Of a DNA stretch of 64,000 nucleotides, positions 45,020 through 57,470 are shown piece by piece. The notes under the pieces were generated by a model that did not search any database, had not been told where the DNA came from, and was given only the letters and a program-made list of their open reading frames with translations. The translations under genes and the position numbers were made by a program. The stretch spans positions 21,781,083 to 21,845,082 of the forward strand of contig OX104123.1 in assembly GCA_944474755.1 (NCBI GenBank), in the 5' to 3' direction. Within the stretch, counting starts at the first letter, position 1, and every line of letters begins with the position of its first letter. The stretch is from Limnoperna fortunei (taxonomy: Eukaryota; Mollusca; Bivalvia; Mytilida; Modiolidae).

Positions 45020-45240
45020 ACATTTGCTTCCTTAGCTCCATGGGGTTGGAGTTCAAGTTTCTCAGTAGTCAGTACGGTGTGCTTAATTCCAACCTTACTG
45101 GACAATGATTGTCAGTTTTCCTACCGAAGGTCTAGGATTTTTTGCCGGTACTCTGGCTTCCTCCCCACAATAAAACTGGATGTTATGATACAGCTACAAA
45201 TTTTGGAAAGTTGCTTTAATAACCATTCAAACAAACAATC
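45020..45240 (+). mobile_element. Degenerate tRNA-derived SINE (family A)
   Basis: GTCAGTTTTCCTACCGAAGG, GGTACTCTGGCTTCCTCCCC and AACCATTCAAACAAACAA are recognisable; the head is poorly kept. Confidence 0.6.
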
Positions 45241-46039
45241 TTTACGTACATTCTGTCGTAAGAAACTAAATTTACTACCACATTTTCTTACTTTGAGTTA
45301 TCACTTTGTCAAGCATAGTATTTTTTCGAGGGAATCTGTCCAATTACACAATTAAATTTTGGCCTGTAATAAATTTGTGTGCACATAAATGGTAGAACTT
45401 TAACTAGTTTTTATATATTTGTTTTTTTTTCATTCAGTAATGATTTTTATGTTCTAGATGTTTATATGTAAATATTTTTAAGAATCTGAATTGCAGGCAT
45501 ATACTATTTCTATAGAAAAGGACCAAAGCAGAGCAAACTTTTGAAATGAATCTGTGGTTCAAGATGGCTTCCACGCGCCGCGCAGAGAGCCATCTATAAA
45601 AAGGAATGCAACTTAAAACACGGTCACATGAAAATTTCAAAGCAAAAGGGCTTGCATCGCTTACGGGAGATATCACTTATATCACATTTATTATAGTTTG
45701 TAATGTATTGTTAATGTGGTTTATAATTTGTAATAGGACTTAACAGAGAACAAAAAAAACTGTTTATAACTTTTATGTTAATTTTGAACTTTAACTCAGA
45801 TATTTATTGATAGCACCAACAAGGCTTTTTCTCTGAAGTTTCAACTTTGTTTTGTGCTATCTGATCAAGTTGTCCTAAGAATATTGTTTTCAATCATTGA
45901 ATTTAAACTGTTTTGTAGGATACTTTTACGAATTTGTCAACTAGTGCTTTAAAAGAAAGAAAGCTAACTGGCAGACTTTATCTGCAGAATTATTGATGTT
46001 AAAGAATCAATAAATACATTAGATTTCTTCGAATACTGT

Positions 46040-46215
46040 TTAACGGCAGTTTTAATTGGGGGAGGAAGCCGGAGCACTCGGAGATACCCCGGACCGTTGG
46101 TAGGAAAACTGTTAACCCTTGTCAATTAAGATTGCAGTTGCGTACACCCTAGCCGCAGTGAAAATTGATTCCACAACATTAGTGTTGACAGCCACGAACT
46201 ACCTTAACCACTGGA
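46040..46215 (-). mobile_element. Degenerate tRNA-derived SINE (family A)
   Basis: AACGGCAGTTTTAATTGGGG, GAGGAAGCCGGAGCACTCGG and GGTAGGAAAACTGTTAACCC match the reverse complement of family A. Confidence 0.6.
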
Positions 46216-46495
46216 CCCAAATATATTAGAGTTGAAGAATGTTAAGGTATCAACAAAACTGCAAACTGGTTCATTAATTACATAAAAGAGAGGTTAAAAA
46301 CGCTGCTCAAATGATTATAATTTGTGTTTTCTTTAAAACATTTAGTAATATACATAACAAAAGAGGAAGCTGTGATTATTGCTAATTATTAAGCATAACA
46401 AGGTACCACTTTGAAAGGTAAACTGATATCGGTTTCATGGGGTTTCTCTTACATGTTTGTTCATTTTCCTATTCCACTATTGTTTTGTTTTGCAG

Positions 46496-46558
46496 TCCCA
46501 AAAAGCTATGAAAATGATGCTTCATGTTGATGAAGTGAGCAGCAGTGATGATGAGTAG
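46496..46558 (+). CDS. Possible terminal exon of an unidentified host gene
   Basis: A polypyrimidine-rich stretch and TTTTGCAG precede an open frame of 20 codons and TAG, encoding a Met/Lys-rich then acidic tail that ends VSSSDDE. AATAAA follows at 46614-46619. Acceptor, stop and polyadenylation signal in the right order look like a genuine last exon. No upstream exon could be matched, and the segment is outside the gene duplication, so it may instead be a gene fragment or chance. No family is recognised. Confidence 0.33.
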   Translation, partial: SQKAMKMMLHVDEVSSSDDE

Positions 46559-47589
46559 TATGATTACTCTGATTTCCTGTCAAACTAAAACCGTTTTTGG
46601 AAAAATTGTAATGAATAAATACAATGAAAAATAATCTTTTTTTTAACTTGCTGAAACAGATCGGGCTGTTTGATTGAGTGATTTATTGATCTTTGGTTAC
46701 GTCCGGCAAGCTATGTTTCAGAGATATTCAGGACGTGAAAATTAGATTAATTAAATTATTTAAAGAATATCCATTGTATTATTATAAAACGTGATATCTT
46801 ACACTAACACGATTAGATTGTACCGAAAAAGCAAAACTTAAACAATAAACGGTATGCAATATCACAATTAAGCTAAATTATATTTTCCTTTTTAAATAAA
46901 TTTCTCTTAACAAAACTGTAAAATTGTGTCGGCATCGACTAGTTCACAAAAATTATTAATTCAATTATGATGCACCAGATTATGTACTGGAAAAGTATTA
47001 AGTTTGCGTAGGTTTAAAAAAATTGCCTTCTGTTGTGGCTTAAACGACCCACTTTTATCGACATTTACGAAAAAAGTCTTTCGCACAAGGAGCGTGGTAA
47101 TCTACTAAACCGGTACCCACGCCACTTCAGAGTTTTCCCTCCGCAGCAATGCAGCCACACCATTTTCTTATTTGCTCTTCGAAGGAAAGCCTGACAGCGG
47201 TTAGAGTAAGTAACGTGTTTGCAGCGTGCCCTTCTTCATGAAGGCTAAAGACATCTTTTTCTAGATGTCTATAAAAGTAGTCCAGTTGCATCCGCTACAA
47301 AAGCCTAACCTTTAAACCTACCCTACCCAAACCTCATACTTTTCCAGTGGCATTCAAAATGTTTGCCCTTTTGATCTATTTTTCCGAATTGAATATAGAT
47401 ATATTTTGCTTAATATTTCTAGTCCCGAGATTCTGCTCGCTGGTCGTAAAGCGAACATCTAATTCATCAATCAAATTATTTTACTATTGAGCCCGATTAA
47501 AGTGTCGTTAGATAATATGGAGGACATAACTGCTTTGTTGGTAGTTTTGCAGTTCACATGCTTGAAAGAAACTGTTGATGATATTTCGG

Positions 47590-49330
47590 TTGATTGATTG
47601 TTGTTTAACGTCCAGCAAGCAATATTTCAGCTATATTCAGGACGTGAAATTAATTATAATTGGATTATGTAAACATATGCAAACATTAGACAACTCTCCC
47701 GTAGTACTAAAACATTATCTCATACAATAATATGAGCATATATACAGATAAAAAAGTTCGTAAACCAATAAAAATATATAGATCATAAATTGCAAGATAA
47801 ATTGAATTTTACTGTACAATGTAATTTCCTTTTAAAATTGTATAATTGTGTCGCCAGCGACAGTTGTAAACAAACTTCTGTAAGTACTTACAGTATAAAA
47901 ACGTTCCCGTATTTGTGCCACGTCAATACAGTCCATCAAGACATGCTTAATGGTTGTATGGACTGTTGCAATACACACATTTGGGCTCATTATTTAAAAT
48001 ATAAGTATGTGTCGTCCTGGTATTATCAAGACGTGTTAAAACAACTTGGTCTCTGCGACCTCTAAAACTTTTAAAATTACTTGGTTGCAGTAGTGGCTGA
48101 ATCTCAAAAAGTTTATTATGAACTAGGAGATCCCAACCACTCCCACAAATTAGAAATATAACGGTTTAAAATCAGTAAAAGGAATATTACAGTTACTGAT
48201 AACATCCTTTAGGGCATTTTTAGCCTCCTGATCCAAGACTGTGTTTCCACGGATTCCGACATGTCTGGGAATCCGGGGACCACGATCCGGATGCATCTTT
48301 TATTTATTGCAAAAATGCATCCCAACGGTTTGGACAGTGGATAATTTAAAACCATTCTCCATCCCCCATTTCTCTATTCTATTTCAACATAACTGCAGCT
48401 AGTGTTCAATATTCATGTTTTTTTCCTCGGTGACATATGAGGTAGTCGTCGACATATAGAGAATCTTCGATCATCGATTATCTTTTTAAACTTTAACAAG
48501 GCTATCAATTTTGATACTGAATAAAGTGATATAAAGGATGCTTCGCTGGGGAACACCCATCTCCTGTTCAAAAGTTTCACCTGAAGTAAAATTTAACCCA
48601 ACTTTAAATTCCCCGTCAGATAAAAATTCTGATATAAAGGTAGGAAGTCGACCTTTCAACCCCATATCAAAAGATCTTTTAAAATACAATATTTCTATGT
48701 TGTGTCATATGCTTTTTCTAAATCGAAAAAGACAGACACAACATGTCCATTTGTGGCAAATGCGTTTCGAATATACGTTTCGAAACGTACAAGATGATCT
48801 AGGGTACTTTGCCCTTGCCTGAATCCACATAGGATATTTGAAATTTGGTGGTTAGATTCTAAAAGCCAGACAAGGTGATCGGTGGTCATCTTTTAGATGG
48901 TTTTACAAAAACAGAGTTTGAGGGCTATAGGCCGATGGTTTGACGCTTCTGAGTGATTTTTTCATGGTTTTGGAATAGGCCCAACAGTGGCCATTTTCCA
49001 AATATATGGTAAGTCACCCGTTTCCCAAATGTTGCCTAGAATATTAAGAAAGCACTGGAGAGAAGATTATGGTAGATGTTTGAGAAGTTTATAATGGATG
49101 TCATCTGGACCACATGCTGTATCGTGAGATTTGTTCACAGAAGGTTTTAGCTCTTCCAATCTTCTAATTTTGTTGACAGGAAAGTAGGTTTTGATTTTTC
49201 TTTTTGAATTTTGATCCGCTGAAAATTGGGAAGATAATTTTCAGCAGAGATTTTTGCAAATGTTTCGGCTAATATTAGATATGCCTGACTCTGATGTTAA
49301 CAAGTCTTGTCCATCCTTTAAAATGAGGGA
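47590..49330 (-). pseudogene. Decayed LINE (ORF2 with internal deletion, intact-looking tail)
   Basis: Starts at the 3' tail (GTTTAACGTCCAGCAAGCAA) and runs through the C-terminal zinc region, then jumps near 48280 to the RT domain, losing most of RNase H and thumb. RT blocks such as GQSTLDHLVRFETYIRNAF and SVFFDLEKAYDTT are readable between frameshifts. Confidence 0.82.
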
Positions 49331-49339
49331 CATTTGCTT

Positions 49340-49660
49340 TAGTCGCTGTTCATCATATGATACTATAGGATAAAGCAATATGCAAAATATCAGGCTTCCT
49401 CACCCTTAAGTTGCTTAGAAAACTGTGATGGAAATTTCTCATGTATCATGTGTAAAAATCTAAGTATACAGTAAGAAGGAAGTAGATGACCAAGGAACAG
49501 AAAATCACTACACACCATATGGTACTATAGGATAAAACAATATGCAAAATATCAGGCTTCTGCATCTTATAGTTGCTTGAGACATTATATGTAATTGTAG
49601 ACGGACAAGGGTAAAACAATATACCCCCTCTTCTTCGATGCAGGGGTATAAAAATATAGT
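49340..49660. repeat. Short direct repeats in spacer
   Basis: TACTATAGGATAAAGCAATA and TACTATAGGATAAAACAATA, each followed by TGCAAAATATCAGGCTTC, lie about 165 bases apart. ATACCCCCTCTTCTTCG follows near 49620. No gene. Confidence 0.5.
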
Positions 49661-49714
49661 AGTACATATATACACAACTACATTAAACCTATACCTAGTT
49701 TCATAATATTCTCA

Positions 49715-50371
49715 GGGGCCTCGGTGGCCGAGTGGTTAAGGTAGCTTGTCTATTAATGCAGGGGTCACCACACTCTAAAAAAGTAGGGAAAAGTGACTTC
49801 TCCCTAGCACCAAAACAGGGAGAAGTGAGGCCCTGATAGGTTGACTTCAGTGAGAAGTCAGGGTAACCGTACAAATATTTAATTTTCGCAGTAGTTACAT
49901 ACATTTTTCATTATTATACCCCCCCAACTTGTTTGGGGGGTATATAGGAATCACCCTATCTGTCTGTCTGATATGATATCAGAGGGTCAATAAAAATATT
50001 TCATGCACATCTACATATAATGTTCTTCCTTTATGCTAAGTTTCATTAAATTTCTTAAAGCGGTTTAGGAGTTGCGCTTACAAGGGATGTGGACAGAAGG
50101 ACAGACAGACACGGTGATTCCTTTATACGGTCCCCTGACTTCTCCCTGACTACTGATCAAGTGGTGTGTCAGCACTGAGATTGCTGGTTCGAGATTCACT
50201 GGGGGCAGGGTGTGTTCAATTAGAATCCTAATTGACAAGGACTGCCAGTTTTCCTACCGAAAGTCAGAGGTTTTCTTCGGGTACTCCAGCTTCCTCCCCC
50301 AATAAAAACTAGACGCCATGATATAGCTGAAAAAATTATGAAAGTGGCGTTAAACAACATTCAAAGAAACA
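49715..50371 (+). mobile_element. tRNA-derived SINE (family A) split by an insertion
   Basis: An excellent head, GGGGCCTCGGTGGCCGAGTG, stops at about 49755 and the body resumes at about 50148 (ACTGATCAAGTGGTGTGTCA) through to the 3' tail. The 390-bp filler includes the small inverted-repeat element at 49940-50128. Confidence 0.75.
49940..50128. mobile_element. Small terminal-inverted-repeat element (MITE-like)
   Basis: Ends GTATATAGGAATCACC...TCTGTCTGTC and GACAGACAGACACGGTGATTCCTTTATAC are inverted copies of about 30 bp. About 190 bp, no coding frame. A C7/G6 hairpin (ACCCCCCCAACTTGTTTGGGGGGT) abuts the left end. Confidence 0.65.
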
Positions 50372-51275
50372 TAATATTATCTGCATTAGTTTCAGAGGTG
50401 TTGTGCTGACAAAATGTGTATGTGACTTAAAAAAGTAGGACAGGATAAAAACAATGTCTCTCTAAACCAAAGTGGGGGAGACAAAAAATAAATCTGAAAG
50501 ATGATTGCAATTCTTTGTCATCTACAGACATGGCTATTACAATTATATTGAAGTACTAGTTCATTTGAATTACTTGTTTATTTTTGTTTCTTAGCTTATA
50601 ACATATACATGCGTCAAAGAAAACAAGAATATTCAATTCAAAATGGCATTATAATACTTCAATACATAACAGTTAGCAGTTAAAAGTCCCAGGTACAAGG
50701 CACCTATTTTCTAAAACATTTCCCCTATTGTAAAAATAATCAAGCAGGAATCAATTTGAGTTTTCCATCATTGCTGCAACACTAAATGTGTATTTTTACA
50801 GTACATGTCTCCTTTAAAGTTCCACTTACTGCTCTTTTCCATATTTTCTTTGCAATGAAACATGCATTATTCAAAATAGCAGACATAAGAAGTCTTCTCT
50901 AAATATTGCGAAGGTTTCAAATGTACTGGTGACATCAGACAGACATTTACAACATGTGTATCTGAAATTATTTTCAACTTGGCTAAAGTAATAAATATCA
51001 AAACAGAACTTAGTCTTTATTATTTAATAATTACTTCGACAAACAAAATATTATATGTTCAAATATTCAAACAAAATATTATACATAAACCTTAATTTTC
51101 CTGTATTTCACGATATTGGCTGTGCACACAAATATCCATGCACATTGTTTATCTGTTGGTTTACTTATCAGTTTACTTTCCGGTATTTGTTTTGCTTACA
51201 TTTATAGAAGTCAGAAATTCAAATTCATTTGTGTGTTGATGTAAACCTATTGACCACGACATTTCAAGTAAAAAA
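50372..51275. other. AT-rich spacer, nothing recognised
   Basis: No gene, splice-consistent exon or window-repeated element was seen. Confidence 0.5.
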
Positions 51276-51563
51276 TTGATTGATTGATTGATTGGATGTC
51301 TGCTTTACGTCCAGCGAGCAGTATCTCAGCTATATTCAGGACGGAAACAAGTTAACAAACAATAAATCAACGGAAAATATGGGTGGGATGGGTCACAGGG
51401 AATACAATTTTGACTGCCACTAGAAAAGTATGGAGTTTTGGGTAGGGGCGGAAATTTAGCCTTTTGTAGCGGCTACAATGAGCCTACTCTTTTTCGAAAT
51501 CTACAAAAGGGGTCTTTATCGTGCAAGGAGCGTGGCACTCTCCAAACACGTTACCCACTACGG
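51276..51563 (-). mobile_element. Family B retroelement, 5'-truncated, young
   Basis: Very similar to 6254-6665, with a clean tail of GATT repeats, but the start region after ACGTTACCCACTACGGT is missing, as expected from incomplete reverse transcription. Confidence 0.8.
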
Positions 51564-51893
51564 TAAACACATACTTGGTAAAAACAGAGCCTCATTACAA
51601 ATTAAATGCAAGTTAATTTAATTGAATGTAAACAAATATGCCTAGAAACATGCCTTAAAAGAAATATTATAGCATTAACAATGTTTCCAACTGTAAAACT
51701 TCGAAAATGTGAAAATAGAAAAAAGAAGAAGAAAAGAATCACAAATTGGTGCACACAGAGGACAAATTGTACCATAACGTGAACATTAGGTTTTCATTAA
51801 TTTTCAACTATATAATGTACAGTCATTTTTTGGGGAAATCAGTTTTATTAGTAGAGAAATTACCTTTCATTGTGTAATGTATACTACAAACAT

Positions 51894-52160
51894 TTTTTTG
51901 TTTGTTTGAATGGTGTTTTAACGCCACTTTCAGCAATTTTTCAGCTATATCATGGCGTCCAGTTTTTATTGGGGGAGGAAGCCGGACTACCCGGAGAGAA
52001 TCCCCGACCTGCGGTAGGAAAATTGGCAATCCTTGTCAATTAAGATTGGGGTCGAGTACACCCTGCCTGCAGTGAGAATCGAACCCGCAATCTCAGTGTT
52101 GACAGACCACGTGATCAATAGTAGACGAACTACCTTAACCACTCGGCCACCGCGGCCCCT
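51894..52160 (-). mobile_element. tRNA-derived SINE (family A), near consensus
   Basis: From GTTTGTTTGAATGGTGTTTT to CCACTCGGCCACCGCGGCCCC; A and B box complements and both ends are present. Good reference copy for the family. Confidence 0.88.
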
Positions 52161-53621
52161 ACTACAAAATTGTATCCAACTACACATCCATACATATTTA
52201 CATAAATAATTTACAGCTTACATGTATACTTCAATCAGGCTGCTCTTTTATTTTCCTCTAGATAATTATGTCACACAGGTAGTAATCGTAGCTTCTGTAA
52301 GAAATAAAATTACAGTACTGACTGAAGTTTAAAAAAATTTTAATGACAAAGTACATTTAAGGCAATTAAAATATTGGCATTACACAGGTAGTTCTGTACA
52401 TGTAATTGTGACATCTATAGTTCATCTATAAGGGTTACACACAACTTAACTATATGTGTTGAGTTAAATGGTCTAACAAGAGATGTTGCATGTTAGACCA
52501 GGTTATCTTCACATGATAAAAATCCCCATTTAAACACTGAAGAAGACTAAACTATGGTATAATATTTATGTTATGGAATTTATGCTACAGGCTTTTCTCT
52601 GTAATATGCTTGTAAACAAACTTGCACGGAGTGCTTGTTGTTTAACTTCCTTATCTGGGCAAAATTATTTTATAATCTGATTTTCTAAAATGCATTTTGT
52701 AATGTTCACACCATACAGTCTCGGACATATAGAGATAAACCTTGTAAAATAACGTAATATTTTACAAAAACACAGATTCTAAATTTCTTAATGATAATAA
52801 TTGTGTGTCTCATATTTGTATTGTTTAGTCATGTTAGTTGATGACCTTTAATTAATGTGTTTGTAGACTCGCATCAAACGAGTATCGTTTACTTCAGCAT
52901 AACATTCTGTCCATCTTTTAGAAAATTGCAACATTTACTACTAAGTTACAATTAAGTAAATTGCATAATTTAGGTTAAAATATTGGATTATTTAATCGGT
53001 AGAAGATATTGGAAGGGATCAAATGGTGTGGTTCCTTTTATTAAAATTCTACATGTCATACCAAACAATACCAACCATATAGACTTGATGTGTCCCAGTA
53101 AAAAAAATAAAATAATCATGTTTTAGTCTTTGTTTCATTCAATGATTCATCATTTCAAGTTCCAGCCCCGGGTAAAAAGAAACTACCGAACAAGATGCAC
53201 AATACTTATCGGTATTACAATAATCAGATTCAAAAGGAACTGTGTCTGTCTTGAAAATTTTTCAGGGGAATTTCGTCCGCCTTTTAAAATACCCGGAAAT
53301 ATCGAAGTGGGTTGAAAACTACATCATCAAACTAAACTTACTTTATTTCCAATATTAATTATGTATATGTATTCCCCCAAAACACTGCCACGTGTATCTA
53401 TATCGACTGCATAAAAAAGACCAAACGGAAGTTGACGCGCATATCGTTTGGCACGGTAAAATTACTCGAATACAGTTTGTTAAAGGAAAAAATAGTTGAT
53501 TATAAGCAAAATTATGCCAGTTTGTAAAATATAACGCATAGAAGTATTACAAACATACTTAAGTAATATTTATTTTGCGACATAACTTTTTTGTTTACAT
53601 TAAACTATGATGCGCCGCGAT
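52161..53621. other. AT-rich spacer, nothing recognised
   Basis: Short frames only, including one of 61 codons at 53130 without any recognisable motif. Confidence 0.5.
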
Positions 53622-54960
53622 AGTTCACCGTCAGGGATTGCGACTATATCATGTAGCGTTTAGAACCACACCTGTTCAAAGTTTGTATGTTGAAGCATGC
53701 GAACCTTCTTTATATCAAAGAACAAAGATCTCTCTGCAATTTTCGACTTTATTAAACTTATAACCAACCAATTCAGTCTATTACTGTGTTTTTACAGTAA
53801 ACCTCTTTACGAACATATTTTTAAATAAGATCCTAATAAAATTCAACCTTTTGGCCTAAGAATTAAATCTCATTGGAAAATTCTGGTATAAATTTAGATA
53901 AAATTGCTCCTACCGAAATTTCTCCTAATCCTCTATGCTTAAAAATGCAAAAAACGTCCAAAACAAACCCACTTATAATTCAACAAAACTTGAAGTTTAA
54001 TCGTACTATCCCGACCATAACGCATAATTTATGCAGGTGGATAAAAGGACGGAGATAAATGTCAAGGAATGGCGTGTTGAAACTGTCTGTTTTCTATCCG
54101 CTACTTAAATTTATCTAGTGCAGGAGCATAAGCTGCTTTTCTGGCACCTTACATTGGTTGCTTCGTCAGATTAAAGTAAATTTACTATCTGTTCAAATTT
54201 TTTGTTACAACTACAGGTTATTGAGAATTATTAAATTTAAAAATCCACTCATTTAAAAATAGTGTAAATTTATGGGAAAAGGAGTTATTTTTCTGAATTT
54301 TCAGTGCATGTGGGAATACACAGAATCACAATCGTGAACAAGTAGGCGAAGGCTGCCTTACAAGATGATATTATAAACGGTAAAATTCTCTTGAGTGATT
54401 TTAAACTGGAATTTAAATGTATATTTCTAGGTTATGGCAGACTCGTTAGGATCTCGAAGTTCATAAAAATAACATCTTGAGATCCAACCACTAATTCGCC
54501 ATGTCGTAGAGACCAAGTAGTTTTAACAGGGCGTGTCTTATCCATACCAAGATGACACACAATTATATTTTAAAAGGTGAAACACGACCCAAGTGTGTGT
54601 CATGCACAGACCGTATACCATCAAACATGTCTGGATGGACTGTGTTGACGTTGCCCAAAATCTGGAACGTTATTATACTGTATTTTTTTATTTTAATTTG
54701 TTTACAACTGTTGCTGGCGACACATTTTTACAGAAAGTCTATTTGTATTAAAAATATAAATCTATAAACATAACTATGCTGTTATTTCACTTTTATTAAT
54801 TTTTAATTACTTTATTCGTTGTAATTTATATACCCTCATTCTATATGAGGTTTGGTTTAATACATTTCAAAAATGTTGTTTGTTTCACGTCCTGAATATA
54901 GCTAAAACATTGTTTCTGGTCGTTAAGCATTATTCAATCAATCAATACAAAATTTACAAA
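53622..54960 (+). pseudogene. Decayed LINE 3' half, duplicate of the 31735 fragment
   Basis: Same blocks and tail as 31735-32960 but truncated slightly further at its 5' side and carrying an extra stretch near 54180-54400. It marks the left edge of the second duplication unit. Confidence 0.8.
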
Positions 54961-55996
54961 AACAGAAGGTATCTAAAGTTTGCAACGCTCACCTGTAGGT
55001 AATCTGCTTCTTCATATTATTCTTTTAGGAAAAGGAAATTCGACTATTTAAAAGAACAGTAAAAGAAAATCCAGAACTAACTATACAATTAATCTTAATA
55101 TTAGAAAATTGTAATGGAAAGGCAGTAACTTGCACAAGTAACAAGAAAAATGCGATGTGGACTACGACACAATAATTAAGTCAACAGTTACACATAAATT
55201 ATTCATAATTAACATTCATTTTATTTTAAACTTTTGTTAGCAACTTCGGATTTTAAATAAGGCTGCTTTTTAAATTTTCCCATATCCTAATACCGGTTTT
55301 TATGTTGGCGCTAAGGTTGAAATCTTCGATAAAGATGTTTTCGACAGCCTTTTGGTCAAATAGAAACTTTTAATGGATGTTTTGTTCTAATTACATCGAT
55401 GTTATTTTTCATACAATGAAATAGCCGTAATATTTTTATACATTACTATTTCAAAAAGTGACTAAATTCCCGACGACTTTCTTGGTGCAAGGGATATTGA
55501 AACGAAAAAAACATATTTCAATTGCGATCAGGTATCTGCGATCGCATCCGTCAAACAAGAATTTAATTTGGCGCTGCCTAAATTAAAAAAGAGCTTGTCA
55601 TGTTAACACAACACTGAATGATTTATTAGGTGCCTATGTCCAGCTACTAGTATTTCAGCTATCCAGGTAAAATTAACAAATAATAAAATTATTTTGGAAA
55701 GGAACTTTTCTGACAAAATTTGATTAAAACTCAAGAAGTATTAATAGTTAGGTTGGGACGGAGAAGTATCCTAAGGCAGTGAAGAGCGCCGCGGGTTGAT
55801 CTACAGTTCAGTATTGGCCTGGAGTAGATAATTTAGACAATTTAGACTTAGAAAATCTATACTTGGACCATACTGCGAGTATTTACATTGCTCGACCTCC
55901 ACACCATACATAGTCAGCGCGTCTGAGATGACGGATAATAGAGGCCCTTTTTGTTTGCAGGGTTTTGATTGATTCTATGTTTACTTCATGTAAAGT

Positions 55997-56100
55997 CCGG
56001 GTATTCCGGCTTCTTCCCCAATAAAAACTGGACGCCATGATATAGCTGAAAAATTGCTGAAAGTGGCGTTAAAAAACACCATTCAAACAAACAAACAAAA
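55997..56100 (+). mobile_element. 3' fragment of tRNA-derived SINE (family A)
   Basis: GTCCGGGTATTCCGGCTTCT to ACCATTCAAACAAACAAACA; the repeated TTACTTCATGTAAAG on both sides is a probable target duplication. Absent from the paralogous site near 34215. Confidence 0.75.
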
Positions 56101-56109
56101 CAAAAAACA

Positions 56110-56480
56110 AAAACTTCATGTAAAGCGAGAAGTCATTCAGCTATATTTACAACGCGAACAAGTTTAAAATAACAAATCAATTGACATGAGGGGTGCAATG
56201 GAACATAGGGAACAACATTTTGACTGGCGCTGGATAGTATAGAATATTGGGTAGGGGCGGAGAATGTAGCGGTTACAATAAGAGTCCTCTTTTTTGAAAA
56301 TCTATAAAAGGGGTCTATTGTGCGATGGAGTCTAGAGTCTCCAAACATGTTGCCCTCTATGCTCCGCGGCAAGATTTTCCGTATTATGACCTCACCACCC
56401 CAACGAGAGAATATTCCATATCCGTCCCGCTGAGCAGCTCTGTGGGTCGAGCACTAGAAACCCTCCCAGTATGGTGTCAG
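56110..56480 (-). mobile_element. Old family B element (duplicate of 34190)
   Basis: Same decayed copy as in the other duplication unit, with a few further deletions. Confidence 0.6.
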
Positions 56481-57317
56481 TGTTGAATTGGGTTTGAAGG
56501 TCATAATACATAAGGCCTGAAAGAAGACCGAAATACTAGTATTAACGTGTTTGGACGATGAAGACCTCATTTTTAGACTTTCTAAAAGAGAAGGTCAAAA
56601 TAGCTCTTGCGACTTTCCTAGTGACCAAAAAACAGCGTCAGATAAATGACAGATTTGTGTTTTTTCTCTAAAGTTGGACCATGCTATGATAGCTCTCAAT
56701 ACTATCAACAGCTGATACCCAGGGGCGGATAAATGAGACCTTTTGAAGGTGGGGTTTTAATGTAATACGGAAAGCCTGAATAGGACCAAATTCGACTACT
56801 TGTTTCGATTTATTGGATGTTTGCTTTACGTAAAGGGAACATTAATTCAGCTAAATACAATACAAGAACAAGTTAACAAACAATAAATCGACAAAAGAAA
56901 GGGGTAGGATGGGAAATTGGAAACACCATTAGGAAGGGGCGGAAAATCTAGTCATTGAGAAATGCAAAAAATGATTCCAAATCATCTTAAACAGCTGAAA
57001 TCTGGGATACTGATAAAAGACATACGAAATGTAAATATAAACAAATCAATTAAATATGTGTTTATTTGTTTTGAATGATGTTTAAAGCCACTTTCTCTAA
57101 TTTTGACGTAATATTTCAACCGCTTGACCGGTGTGGAAAATATAGTTCTCGTCACTAGTGAATTTGTTGGTTTAAAATAATAACGTCATAATAAGAACTC
57201 ATGACGTCATAAACAAATCACGTTCCGCGTATTCAAGTCATGAATGTAAAATTGGGGTTGGTAGGATTTGTACTTCATTTCGCAAATTTTACTACGTTTT
57301 AAAATTAAAGAAACAGA

Positions 57318-57470
57318 ATCTTACATTAGTACTCTTGGATTATCGGATTTCTCCAATCTGATAGTAAAATTATGGAAATTTAAGTCCTCGCCAAGGCTCG
57401 GATTTAAAATTCCATAATTTAACTATCTCGATTGGAGAAATCCGATAATCCACTCGTACCAATGTAAGAT
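57318..57470. repeat. Large near-perfect inverted repeat (hairpin element)
   Basis: Arms of about 65-70 bp, sharing GGATTATCGGATTTCTCCAA and its complement and AATTATGGAA, around a short centre near 57390. It lies in about 400 bp that is absent from the paralogous region near 35770, so it came with an insertion. Confidence 0.8.
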
